NCBI GenBank assembly: GCA_039090855.1 | Contig: CM076997.1 | Location: 163,772,709 to 163,836,708 of the forward strand | Reading direction: 5' to 3' | Source of the DNA: Macrothele yani | Taxonomy: Eukaryota > Arthropoda > Arachnida > Araneae > Macrothelidae | Length of the DNA: 64,000 bases | In this document: positions 11,574-22,643 of the stretch, piece after piece | Layout: every line of letters starts with the position of its first letter | How positions within the stretch are numbered: position 1 is the stretch's first letter | The notes under the pieces: generated by a model | Seen by the model: the letters and a program-made list of their open reading frames with translations, nothing else | The model's database searches: none | Told to the model about the DNA's origin: nothing | Translations under genes and position numbers: made by a program

Positions 11574-11719
11574 GTCCTGATTAAGCGAGAACTCAGTGTA
11601 TGTAAGAATTAGTAGTGTTTGTCCTGATTAAGCGAGAACTCAGTGTATGTAAGAATTAGTAGTGTTTGTCCTGATTAAGCGAGAACTCAGTGTATGTAAG
11701 AACTAGTAGTGTCTGTCCT
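11574..11719. repeat. 47-bp tandem repeat, about 3.1 copies
   Basis: Units begin with GTCCTGATTAAGCGAGAACT at 11574, 11621 and 11668, then a partial fourth at 11715. The copies differ by only one or two bases, so the expansion is recent. Confidence 0.95.
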
Positions 11720-12890
11720 TCCGGCAGTCCTTTGGACACCGCAATCCTGCAACTTTTAGTGGACTGATTTTTTTCTCCGTTGGATACTTCACCTGTGCGG
11801 TCATTTATTTTTTATTTTTCGATTCACAATGTTGCCACAAGAAAACGTATAGGCTCATGATTTCGTACCTTGAAATTTATTTATCCAATGCTACTTCTTT
11901 GGAAATACGATGGGCAGGATACCTTTTACTTTAAGAAACATTTCGGAATATACTTCAAATAATAAAGAGTTTTCTTGGTTAAGTGAAGATCTACGTTCTT
12001 CATCCCTTGCCGAAGCTGGTTCTACAAGGTGTGAATGGAAATCAAGTTATGTTTCATGGTGCTCTTATCATGAGCAATCTGTGAAATAAAAAAAATGGAA
12101 AAATTGAAAGAGGGTGTAATTCCACATTCATTTTTTTCGAAGTTTCCATCTGTACTGCTCGCATGTTACGCTAGTGTACTCCGGCATTTATACGTGTTTC
12201 GCTATGATGAATATTTGTGTAAGTTGTTCAGGTAAAAGAAATACAAGTTTGACCACAAATGAAGTTGTTGAACTTTCTCTACTGGTAACTTTTGGCTGCC
12301 TTGTAAATTTTATACCCTAAGAGCTATGCAGTTCAGAAAAGTACTAAATACTCCACTGCTTCATTATATACCAGAAAAGAACTATAAACTCCAATGCTTT
12401 GCTGTATAATACACACTGAATGTTATCTGTAAGTTTTACAAATAAATAAATTGGAAGGAAATTTCAGTAAATAATCATGCCTGAAGAACACGAAATTCTT
12501 ATAGCGATTGCAACTTTCTGCAGAAAGAATCCTGTTTTCCAAGATGTACAAGAAGCCCGCTATCTCTAGGTGTTAAACTCTACGTGTTGCTAAAGAAGAA
12601 CAACGTGAGATTTCTCATAAATCCAGTTCTCTGGATGATGGAGGAAGGCATTGGAACTATCTACTTCAATGCTCCACGTTCATCCCAAATTTTTGCTAAG
12701 GCAAAGCTGCTTCGATTTTGAAGGAGCCTAAACTTTTACACTGAAAATCTATTTTTCTCCTCAGTCATATAGTCTGACGAAATAGAAATAAATTGAACCC
12801 ACAGGAGTGCGCGCTACTTGGGAGGGAGCACTTTAAATCTTACTTTCTAGTTTTCCTTCTTTCAGCTCAACTTTCGATTTCCAATTTCAG
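11720..12890 (+). other. presumed 3' part of a Dscam intron
   Basis: A+T-rich DNA with no recognised element. The last 50 bp are pyrimidine-rich (TTTTCCTTCTTTCAG and CGATTTCCAATTTCAG) and form the acceptor for the exon at 12891. I looked for an Ig2 first-half exon and did not find one. Confidence 0.5.
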
Positions 12891-13040
12891 GTGGGCGTTA
12901 CAGTATATTCCCGACAGGGGAGCTGCACATAAGGGGAGCCAGTACCGAAGATGGCTACAAGACTTATCGATGCGTCACAAGAAATCGACTCACAGGCGAG
13001 GTTGCTCCGAGTTCATCCGCAGGGAAACTCTTCGTTTCAG
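12891..13040 (+). CDS. Dscam: Dscam-family exon: second half of Ig domain 2
   Basis: The 150-bp exon is flanked by CCAATTTCAG acceptor and GTGAGA donor and has phase 1 at both ends. It encodes 49 complete codons beginning GRYSIFPTGELHIR and continuing EDGYKTYRCVTRNRLTGE, then SAGKLFVS. This is the hallmark of the Dscam Ig2 C-terminal half (insect Dscam1 exon 5): P-x-GELHIR, the EDGYK-x-Y-x-C turn with the domain's second Cys, and RLTGE. Dscam is a transmembrane adhesion receptor used in neuronal self-avoidance and, in arthropods, expressed by hemocytes. The last base G joins AC of the exon at 59192 to make Asp. The paralog is not certain: VAPSSSAG departs from the insect Dscam1 sequence. Confidence 0.9.
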
Positions 13041-14036
13041 GTGAGAACAGATTTATTGATATTTCTCTCCGATAAATAATGATCACGTTTGTCAATATTT
13101 TATTAATGCGACCTGTGTGGAAAAAGTGTGAAGTTGCCTTTGTTCGTGCAAGTATTTCTTTCCGCAGAAACTTCTTCTAAAATATATTTCAATCAGTGGG
13201 ACTCTTTAATAAAATTATAGTTAAGGAAACACCGACTTCTACGAAACTGTACTTGAAATTTGCTTCGAATTTGAATTCATGAACATTCTTCTCTCATTGT
13301 TTCTGCACAGTATTTATAATCTCTGTCTCATTGTTATCTTTCGAATTATTTCTGAATAAAATTGCTGTTAGAGAATGCAAATCAAATGCAACTGTTGACT
13401 ACACAGAAACAACTTCATCACGAATAATTTATTTCCTAAGAGGTTTGCTACACTAGTAATAATCGAAGGCTAGAAAATAGCTCTCGTATTTAATTTGGAC
13501 TAACTGTCTCTAATGAAGGAAAACAATTGGGTCATTGAGAACGAAGCCAAATTTTCTTTCCGGCGTTTGAGCACATTAGCAGTATAAGAATATTGTATTA
13601 CAAAATTTGTTGGCTAGCGCATAACAAGATTATAATATGTGTACCTGACTGCTAACATAATGTGCTCGACTCTCTCTCTCTCTATCTCATTTTGAAATGA
13701 AAGTAAGCACACCGGACAAACAATTATTAACCCCTAACCCAAATGCCAGTAGCAAGCTACCGGTTGCACAGAGAAAGCCGCGATAGCATTGTTGGGAAAT
13801 AGATAGCACTGACGTGTTCTACAGGATTCTACAGGATCATTTCTGTCCCGTGCAGTGGTGAAGAGCAAAGTGTGTGTTGAACTTAGTCTGCAATATGTGT
13901 TTTAATACATACGTTACTGAGTGGCAAAAGAGAGCCATCGTGTTTGGCCGTGTTCAAGGACACAAAGTGAATGAAATCGCACAATTTGTTGGTGTATTGA
14001 AGCGTACTGTTTAGTGAGTTTACAAACAGTGATGTG

Positions 14037-15472
14037 TACTGGCGGAAAGTGAAAAAATAACACCAAGAAGGAGACGTCTGATACCAACGAAATTTATACA
14101 GCATAATAACGGAATACAGAGCATACCGTGATCAAAACTTTATGGCAAAATACAGCTGTATCTGCTGCTAAACTGAAAAATAACATTTCCATGTAGCTAG
14201 CATGGTTAGTACGAGGTTGAACCGCAATGAACTGCGTCACACTGTGCAATTCTGGCATGGAGTCTGTCGTACAGATGTTGGATGTAAGTTTGGGGTATTA
14301 AGTTCCAAGCATCCTCAACCTGGACGTGAAGACCGAATAAGTCGTTGTCCCATGGCTGGCCGTGAAGGCCGGATAAGCCGTTGTCCCATAAAATCCCACA
14401 CGTGCTCAATGGGGGACAAATCCGGTGAACGTGCAGGCCATGGAATTTGTCTCACACCCTGAAGTGCATGTTGCGTTGCACGTGCCATGTGTGGGAGTGC
14501 GTTATCTTGCTGAAAAACACCACGTTGGACCGACCTTACAAATAGCCCAACAACGGGCTTAATGATGTTGTTGATGTAGGAGGTGCTGTTTAACGTACTC
14601 GGTACAAACACTAGTTGTGTACGGGAGTGATAGCTGAACGCTCCCCACACCAGGAGACCAGGTGTAGGCCCTGTGTGTCGCTGGCGGATGCAAGAAGGGT
14701 GGAGACGCTCCCCTGTGCGTCTGCGAACACGCATATGGCCATCGCAGGCTCCCAAGCAGAATCTGCTTTCATCACTGAACACGACAGATCGCCATTGCGT
14801 TCACCAGTGCAGACGTTGGCGACACCACTGCAGCCGTTCCTGACGGTGGGCTGGAATCAGAGGTACACATGCCAGAGGCACACGTGCACGTAGTCCTGCA
14901 TCCAGTAGATGGCTGCGGATTGTTCGCAAAGTCACATCAGGTTCAACGGCAGCTCAGATTTGCGTCGCAGTGGATGTTCTGCTTGACAACGCCGCTCTTC
15001 TTATGCGTCGATCGGTCCGCTCATCAGTCCGTCTGTGACTCCCGGTTCCACGTCTTCTTATGTGAGAATGTTCCTCGGACCATCTGCGCCACCATCGTAC
15101 AACCACCGATACTCCCCGTCCAATTCGCTCCGCAATACGACAATACGACCACCCGGCACGCGGAGTCCGACTAGACCACCTCGCTCAAAGTCTGATAACT
15201 GCTGAAATCGTCTTCCATGTCCAGGCATTGCAGCTTCTTCAGGGTCTTCGCACGTGTCCGTACGCCGACGACTGATTACATCCACCTCGCCGTACTCCTT
15301 GAATACCACCGACGATAATTTTCTTATTATGCCGTGCTGTGGCGTAAGCGCTGACCGGTTGGCCCCAAAATTAACATCACACCTACGTAAACTCGACCCC
15401 ATTAACATATGTAAATTAAATGATCGTCCGCCAATTCCTTTTTGGTGTTCTTTTTTCACTTTCCGCCAGTGT
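14037..15472 (-). mobile_element. Tc1-like element (inner), nested in the outer Tc1
   Basis: The ends are inverted copies: CTGGCGGAAAGTGAAAAAAT on the left, and TTTTTTCACTTTCCGCCAG on the right, with TA/TGTA at the borders. Its transposase is on the - strand, opposite to the host element. Nesting shows it inserted after the outer element had landed. Confidence 0.8.
14315..15228 (-). pseudogene. transposase of inner Tc1, D32E spacing
   Basis: The N-terminus is MPGHGRRFQQLSDFERGGLV (ATG near 15228), the paired-like helix-turn-helix start of a common arthropod Tc1 group. The larger open part (14782-14315) has VFSDESRFCLG-type first Asp, GLLVWGAFSYHSR, VFQQDNALPHMARAT (second Asp), and WPARSPDLSPIEHVWD (Glu). 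Only 32 residues separate the second Asp from Glu, against 34 in classical Tc1. The C-terminus has a short internal duplication (MGQRLIR twice). A shifted middle segment around 14900-15060 makes it inactive. Confidence 0.8.
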
Positions 15473-16405
15473 AATTCGTAGTCAACTGAAAATCGGCGAC
15501 GTAACTGTGGCCGGAAAACGATTCTCACCAACAGGGACCGCCGCCATTTTTCACACCTGCTAACTGCAAATAGGTTTCCAACTAAGCAAGAATTGCTCCA
15601 AGCAGTCAATGAAAGTCCTCTGCAACCAATTTCCGAAAGGACCTTGCGATGAGAACGGCATGCAATGGAAATCTGGAGCAGAGTACCATGTCAGAGAATC
15701 CTTTTAACAGCAAGTCACAAAGGTCGCACGTTATCAATGTGCTCAGAGGCGCCCAGACGTTACGCTGGAGGACTGGAAACGAGTGATTTGGTCTGATGAG
15801 TCTCGTTTTTGTACTCCAATGATAGGTGGCGGCGAGTACATTGCAGGCCTATGAAGCCTTTAATCCTGATTGTGTTGAAGGTATTGTTCAAGCTAGAGGG
15901 GGTTCTGGGATGTTTTTGGGATGCTTTTTGTACCACGAAATAGGCCCTCTTATTGCGGTCACGATGAATCTGAACCACCATGCGTGCCCCCGGATTCTTA
16001 ATGCCGAAGTGTTGCCCTCTGTTCTACATCTCCAGGAGCAGCATCCTATTGCCACTCCTGTCTTCCATGAGAACAGTTGCCGAATGCATATGGCTAAACC
16101 TGTATCTGAGTGGTACGATGAACAATCAGCAACACTGTCTCACCTCGACTGGCACGCAAAATCCCCAGATTAAATCCTATTGAAAATCTGTGGGATCCTT
16201 TGGAACAGAAGGTGAAACTCCGGAAAAGACACCCACGTACTCTGGCGGAACTTTGGGGCCAATTGACTCACGAGTAGCCGCAAATCAATATTTAATATAT
16301 CCACAACCTGGTGTGGTCTCTACCCCACCGGTTTCATGCCGTTATCAAGGCACCCGTTCTTAGGTACGTTCTGCCACAAGTGACTAAATTATTGTCCGGT
16401 GTGCT

Positions 16406-18242
16406 TATGTTTAGTGTGTCAAGCATATAGGTTTCTGCTTTGCGTCCCTTCATCATGATTAAGGAACACAATTTCTAGGTGCTAGGTGCATTTGCGGTGA
16501 GACAATTAACTTTGCTCACGTTTTTTGTAAAAACAGTACGTACTTATGTTTTCATTTTGACCATCCTTCCGCCAGTTGTGGACGCTATATATCTGCAATT
16601 ATAGTCCCCATTTAATACATTCCTAAAGCATGACATGTGAGATCTATGATTCCTGCTTTTCGGCTTCATTTCCGATGCGTAGTACAGGGCGTAAATGCAG
16701 ATGCTATCCATTTCAAACTGCATTTTATCCCATACCGTTGCTTCAAAATATCCTGTTGAAAAACATAATTGCTTCCTTTTCATGCGATTTATAAAAATGA
16801 CTCATTTAGATAACGTTTCTTTTTCGAGAGGCGCACAGTTTTGGCGGTAGGGAGCGTAACGTTAAATTGCATTTTTTTTTGTTAACGATATTTCTGCTTC
16901 TAAAGGTTTACAACGATTTTAAAATTTCTTTTTGTGTCGGAAAGCATTTTTGGAGAAAATGTTCTATATATATATACTTAAGAGCAAAACTGAAGACTAA
17001 GGAAAAAATTTTAGAATTTAAAACGAAGGGTGCAAAATAACCTGAAAATCAAAACGCGCAACGCAGCAGTTTTGAAAATTCAGAATTCACATACTATAAA
17101 GATACCTAAGCAAAAAAATACATATATAATTTTGACTCACACCTAGTACAACATAGAAAAGGTTATGTATCTACCTGTGTGAGTAAAAGGAGAAAAGAAA
17201 AAAAAATAAAATAAAACAACTGAATGTAGAAGGTGTCGAGAATACTGAGCCTTGGCTTTATCAAGGACCAGCAAAAACTCTGCATTTTCTCACTTCCACA
17301 AAGACCTAGTTGGAAATGGGTTTCTGCAAGGCCATAGATGCAAGTAACATTCCCACCTAAAATAGTTTAAAAAATATATATATAAGTCATGTCCTCCGTA
17401 GAGTAGCATGACCTAGCACTAGTTAACAATTTCGCTTGCATCCATTAACCTTCATGGCCCGACCCATGCTCTTCATCTGTTACTATTAAACAGAGAGAAG
17501 AAGATTAAAGAGAACTCAAGCTGTGAGAGTGACATAATAAATAGAGATGATTTTCAGCTATAACGAAATTCCAAGTTCGTTTGAGAGAGAATTTAAACCT
17601 GAAAAACAAATTTTACATTGCAATTAAAAAAGGAAATGTTAATTTATAACGAACAGATTTTTGAAAGAAAACTTGCGTCTAAAACCCCTACTCTACAACT
17701 TATGACAGCACGAAAACGAGAATAAGTTAAAGATAATAATTAACTAAAGAAAACTTTGTGAAAGTTATATACCTTAAACAGTTAGTTGCAATATGTACAA
17801 AGTATTTCAGCAGTGCTTTAAGTGCATAATTAATTAGTTATTAAGAACTTAACTACTTTGAAAAAACAGCGCATAGACAGCGCATAGAAAAGGAACAAGC
17901 TTAGCCATCTTCTGTTCCTAGGTACCACAAAAGACGCTCAAAGTTACAAAGAAAAGTAAGAGTTAAAACCCGCATAAATGTTAACAGACAAACCAATGCT
18001 TAAAAGCTGAAAAGCTAAAAAACGACAGAGAAAAGGTACATGAAGTACAAACATTGAACTTATAAAACCTAGAACCCAAAAACAAGGAAGAGAGCTTACC
18101 TCTTGAGTTACAAAAACTTTTCTCCTCACAAGAGGAGAACATGGCTGACCTCTTCCGCCACTCCCTAGACGCTGGGGGGCAGTGAGGGTGGGGCTGATGG
18201 CCTCCTCATACAGCAAGAAACCAACGCGCGGAGATTTTAACC

Positions 18243-18244
<2 letters not shown>
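16406..18244. other. A+T-rich intron DNA, no clear element
   Basis: A stretch at 16830-16870 (TTTTGGCGGTAGGGAGCGTA) looks like a stray unit of the ~150-bp repeat found further on. The rest has no motif; a - strand open frame at 17944-18216 is not recognised. Confidence 0.35.

Positions 18245-18290
<46 letters not shown>
18245..18290. repeat. (TA)n microsatellite
   Basis: About 45 bp of uninterrupted TA dinucleotides. Confidence 0.95.
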
Positions 18291-18291
<1 letters not shown>

Positions 18292-18309
18292 GTTTAAATT
18301 TTTGCAAAG

Positions 18310-19460
18310 AACGTTTTTCCTTGTAGTAGGCGTAAGTGTATATTTATATTTCTGATGATTTGCCGAAATATGTGTGATTGAATAGATGCATCTTCGATTG
18401 ACCTGAAAATATGATTTAAAAATATTCCTTTTTGGTCATATTCCGCCCACCACAAAAAGCCTTTTCAGAATCCCTTCTGCTTAAAATCATGCACAGTTCT
18501 TTCGCCAACGGGCGTAGTTGTATACTATATTTTTCTCAATATCTCTGCTTCTAATAATCCTATTTTAAAATTTCTCTTTTTGTTGGAGAGAGATCCTCGC
18601 GCGAAATGTTTGGCATATGATTTCAAAGCTTTCGTAACGCACAAGATTGACATTCGATGGCATGAAATCATATTTTAGTGTTCAGCATATTACAACAATA
18701 TCTGCTTTGCTAAACACCCCATTTAAAAAATCCGCTTTCGGTCATATTCCAGTAACTACGAAAACCTCTTGTGTACAATTCCTGCCCAATATATCCCCTA
18801 GGGTGCTTAAATGTTAAATATGCTCTTTCATATCTCTGCTTTTAAAAGTTTGATTTAAAACATATTTATATTTTTAACACCGAATGCTATTCACCATGAT
18901 CAATACTGTGCATGTACATCTGCGTTTTCTGTAGTTCATACTTCTGGTATTAGGTGTTGTTAGTGTATATTTATGTTCGCAACTGCATCTCCACTTTCAA
19001 AAGTCCTATTGGAAATTTCCTTTTTGCACTGTATGGAATTCACTGCAGCAATGATGGGGACATTTTTATCTTTAAATAATGCATAGTTTTCCCGTTAGAA
19101 GGCGTAAATGTCAAAACGTTTTTCACTCTGTCTCTACATCCAAGTGACGTATTTGAAAAATGCTTTTTCTTTAGCAAAGCTTTTTCTATGAAGAATACTT
19201 TTATCGTATTTTCTACTTTTCCATTATTCAAAATTCTTCAGCCTGGGATCATCAGTATATTCCTATTTGAGCGTTTTAATTCGATTAAAAAAGCTCATTA
19301 GAATATCTATTTTTTATAAGGTTCTTCATGAAGAATACTAAGAATACTTCGAACCCATTACCTCTTTTAAGTACAGAAAAGTTGTTCCGCTTGAAGGCGT
19401 AAACATCATATCATGGTTTCCTCCATATTTTTTCTTTTAACTGTTCGATTGAAAAAATCT
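18310..19460 (-). repeat. degenerate ~150-bp tandem repeat, block 1
   Basis: Phrases recur in the order GGCGTAA, an A+T stretch, ATCTCTGCTTCTAA, GATTTRAAA, CTTTTT, then TTCMM. GGCGTA-type positions are near 18328, 18508, 19098 and 19393, with weaker ones near 18796 and 18950, consistent with a unit of about 148-150 bp. Reverse-complemented, the same unit forms block 2 at 28930-30560. This block is older, judging by its greater divergence. It may continue weakly to about 20000. Confidence 0.55.
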
Positions 19461-19564
19461 ACGACATCTTCCTTCCGCTATGAGAAACTTTTTGCGCACA
19501 ATTTCTTAATTTTCGTAATATATCATATATTTGAGAAACGCATTTCTCCGAAGAAATAATTCTT

Positions 19565-19635
19565 CGAATATGTGCGGAGGCATAAAACCAGCATTGTAAG
19601 CATCAATGCTGGTTTTATGCCTCCGCACATATTCG
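19565..19635. repeat. perfect hairpin, 32-bp arms, 7-nt loop
   Basis: Left arm CGAATATGTGCGGAGGCATA... to CATTG (19565-19596) is exactly complementary to 19604-19635; the loop is TAAGCAT. No mismatch was found in 32 pairs. It sits inside the degenerate repeat block. It could be a tiny foldback MITE or a template-switch product; a small-RNA precursor is possible but unsupported. Confidence 0.9.
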
Positions 19636-20985
19636 CAATCCCCAAAACATGGCTAGAGGAAAATTCCACGGATTACTGGCATATTTTCACTTTATTCCAT
19701 GTATTTATGTGTAATTTATTTCTCAGACGCTAATAGGTGTACATAGCTATTTTTATTTGTGGATATTTTATAGATTGTAGAAATCCGGTTGATTCTTTAA
19801 TCGGTTTCATTGCCTATGAATAATTCTGCTCACGTTACGTATTTCAAATCATTCGCAGTATTTGCATAAATGGTATAAGTGTATTTGTTTTTTAGCTGAA
19901 TTTTTTTATTTTGAATAATCGGCTTTACAATATGTTTTCCATGTCGGAAAGAATTGTAAAGATGTGCTCATTACAACCAAAAATTCGGTCACTTCCTTTG
20001 TATGGAAACTGTACATACTCTTTCCCATGCTAAGTAATAGTATTTTACTCGATGCTTTATTGTAAAATATGAGGTAACTGGTTATTTAGAGATATTGAAA
20101 TAAATCCCTTTAATTTAGCAATCCTTATTTTTATATGAGAAAACAATGGATTTTCTTTGTGCCGTGTACCTAAATATAAAATTACGCCCTACGGAGGCAA
20201 AGAGGAATGGATCTCTAACTGGTTTGTTGTTCAACTCATACAACAAATCAGAAAAATAAACATGCCTTGAAGACACTCTCATAAGAAAAAAGCATTGCAG
20301 TTTTCTTTGTACAGCAGAACAAACATCAATTTAATGTTCGGTAAATAAACAGAGGAGAAAAAAGAGTAAGTAATATTTAATGACCCACGGCCCGACGACC
20401 GCAGCTGCTATATCGATTAGTGCAGAACAAATATATAGAAGAAGAAATGCGATTTAGCCAAATGACACAGAGATACCCTAGTAAAAAAACCTTAGTATAT
20501 AAAACATAAGCCACTTTCTTTGATGGCAAAATCACAAGCGGACGTGATATTGGAAGCTGTGTCTAAATTTAGGAAATGAGATAGAGGTTAGAGACACTGC
20601 CAAATCGGTATATAAAAGGTTCGATCCCATTCTTAGAAAAAAGTGTTGTATTTTGGATTACACACAATAAATTGATGTATGTCCTCTCTGTCTTTAATGC
20701 CCTTTAATTTACGTTACGATTAAATTTCTATAAAATATTATGAATGTCAGTTACAACATACGGCTTTATGGCTGTTTTGTGGAAAATGTCCAAATACGGA
20801 AAAAGGCAAGACAAAGGAAATCGAGTCTGGAAAGATTTCCGAATTGGAAATATTCGTACCGCTCAGACTGATTGAATATATTATTATATGTGCAATTTCA
20901 GTTGATAAAAAAAGGCGCTCAACATCGCGATACCATTTAAATACGTGTATTTCATTGTTTTGATTTCAACTTAAAAATTTTAACT
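19636..20985. other. A+T-rich intron DNA, no clear element
   Basis: Weak traces of the ~150-bp repeat appear to about 20000. Beyond that I recognise nothing; no frame above about 65 codons is present. Confidence 0.35.
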
Positions 20986-21103
20986 TGCACTGGCTCTCTC
21001 CCTTCCCTGGAAGCAGTGATCATAAATTAGGGACGGGCAACTACTTATAGCCCATTGAGTTGCTCACGGTAGTCGTTAAAGCCTTCAATCAAAAACCAAA
21101 AAT
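20986..21103 (+). mobile_element. SINE family B, 5'-truncated copy
   Basis: Begins at GCACTGGCTCTCTCCCTTCC and runs to GTCGTTAAAGCCTTCAATC with an A-rich end. It matches the body and tail of the full copy at 21405 but lacks the tRNA head, the usual outcome of incomplete reverse transcription. Confidence 0.8.
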
Positions 21104-21404
21104 ACTCATGCTAAATCTAAATGAAGATATGCAGTGTACTTACATATTAAGAGTTGTGAAGCGTAACAATTTGAGTTTCTGTCTTCTTATGAATATTTCG
21201 TTATTCCTTGTTTTATAATTTTGTAATTGAGTGGCACATTATTTCCCCGAAGAACTGTTTTGGCAGCACTGATAGTGAGTCAGAGGAAAACAAGTGAAGT
21301 TGAATATAACGGCAGAGTAGAGAGAGAGAGTTTCCGGATATATTGTGGACAGTTCAAAGGGAAAAGATTGAGGCTTCTTATATGTTCTATGTGAACTGAA
21401 GAAT

Positions 21405-21622
21405 GGCCGCCCCGGTGGCGCAGTGGTCTAAGCGATAGCTTCTGATCATTCGTCCGAAAGGGGTCCGGGTTCGAATCCCGGTGAGGCATGGATGTTGTGT
21501 TTGTCTGACGGCACTGGCTCTCTCCCTTCCCTGGAACCAGTGACCCTAAATTAGGGACGGACGACTGCTTATAGCCCATTGAGTTGGTCACGGTGGTCTT
21601 TAAACCTCCAATCCCAAATCCC
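21405..21622 (+). mobile_element. tRNA-derived SINE family B, full length
   Basis: Exact box A TGGCGCAGTGG (21416-21426) and box B GGTTCGAATCC (21468-21478) form an internal pol III promoter. The body contains CTCTCTCCCTTCCCTGGAAC and CCCATTGAGTTG. An 11-bp target duplication, AACTGAAGAAT, flanks it at 21394-21404 and 21623-21633, so this insertion is well preserved. Other copies: 20986, 35618, 38145, 49246 and 52588. Confidence 0.9.
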
Positions 21623-21785
21623 AACTGAAGAATACATATTGTTATTATATTATTCAGATCTATGAGAATCGAAATATACGTATTGTTGTTATATGATCGA
21701 GATCAACAAGTGACATCCTGAAATTAATGCCACCTCTTTAATAACTTTTGAAATTTTGAAGTGATATTAATAAAACTGCACTGGC

Positions 21786-22477
21786 ATGTTCTATGGTAAG
21801 TTACCAATGTGGAAAACACATTTTGTTTTAGAATCGGAAATAAAGATCATGAATGACAGAGAAAAGCAGCGAGCCGTAAATGAATTCCTGGAAAAAGAGG
21901 GATGTGAGGCTCCAGAAATCCACAGAAGACTCCTAGCGTTGTATGGAGCTGCCACAATCGATATCAGTAATGTCAGAAGATGGATGAAGAGGTTGCGAGA
22001 GGGAGAAACCCACAACTGCAGTGACAGATACCTGCAGGCACCAAGTGAAAGACCTCATCACAGGTGATCGTCGTGTCACCATCCAGAAGTTACAAAAATA
22101 AACAGTACTCACTATGTGTTGACATTGGAGAAGCCAAAGGAAGCTATCAGAAGGAAAAGACGTGACATTCCACTTCATAGTGTTGTTTTACACCGTCCCC
22201 ATACCTCAATTGAGACTTCATAGGCTATTGCCAAAATAGGGTGGACGGTGTCGCCCAAACTCCCTACAGTCCTGATTTGGCTCCTTCAGAATGTTTCCAG
22301 TTTGCCCCTTTGAGAAGCACCTTTTGTGGGAAACGGTTTGACGATGTGATAAACTTTAAACTGGCTGTGAACTCATGGGTGAAACGGCAGCCTCAGGAAT
22401 ATTTTGAAAATGGATTTTACCAATGGGTTCAAAGATGGCGGAAATGTATAGAAAGGGATGGACAATACTTTGAATAG
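21786..22477 (+). pseudogene. mariner-like transposase, deletion derivative
   Basis: The N-terminal frame (21786-22067) has the mariner helix-turn-helix (MNDREKQRAVNEFLEKEGC, APEIHRRLLALYG, SNVRRWMKRLREGE). The next part (about 22070-22230, shifted) retains LITGDRRVTIQKLQ and then jumps to LHRPHTSIETS-AIAKIGWTV, near the second catalytic Asp; most of the first catalytic lobe is missing. The last frame (22241-22477) has YSPDLAPSECF, WVKRQPQEYF and RWRKCIERDGQYF. The third catalytic residue of SPDLAPSD appears as Glu. A deleted, non-autonomous remnant. Confidence 0.75.
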
Positions 22478-22643
22478 GCTAGCATTATTAACAATATGTC
22501 CAAGTATTTTGCCACCAAGTTTCACATTTTTGCTGCTGCAAATAATAAACGTATGACGGACGAGACATTACTCTTTTGAGGGACGAAGCCCTTTGTATGT
22601 TGAAACAAAAAATAGCTTTTGCCAATGGATTATAATAATGACT

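Larger units (their letters stand above)
13894..16300 (+). pseudogene. transposase of outer Tc1, split by insertion
   Basis: The N-terminus starts at ATG 13894 (MCFNTYVTEWQKRAIVFGRV) and shows the first helix-turn-helix (VNEIAQFVGVLKRTV) before the insertion at about 14037. It resumes after 15473. Recognisable blocks are RTLR, WKRVIWSDESRFC (first catalytic Asp), FHENSCRMHMAKPVSEWYDE (where the second catalytic Asp is lost), LDWHAKSPD, and NPIENLWDPLEQKVK (catalytic Glu). Frameshifts lie near 15820 and 16170. Besides the insertion, the missing Asp would abolish catalysis. Confidence 0.8.
13706..16405 (+). mobile_element. Tc1-like element (outer), interrupted by a second Tc1
   Basis: The left end AGCACACCGGACAA and the right end TTGTCCGGTGTGCT are exact inverted copies, each beside a TA (13704-13705, 16406-16407). 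The outer element's own sequence is 13706-14036 and 15473-16405, about 1.26 kb, the normal size for Tc1. Between them sits a complete-ended Tc1 in the opposite direction. Confidence 0.85.
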
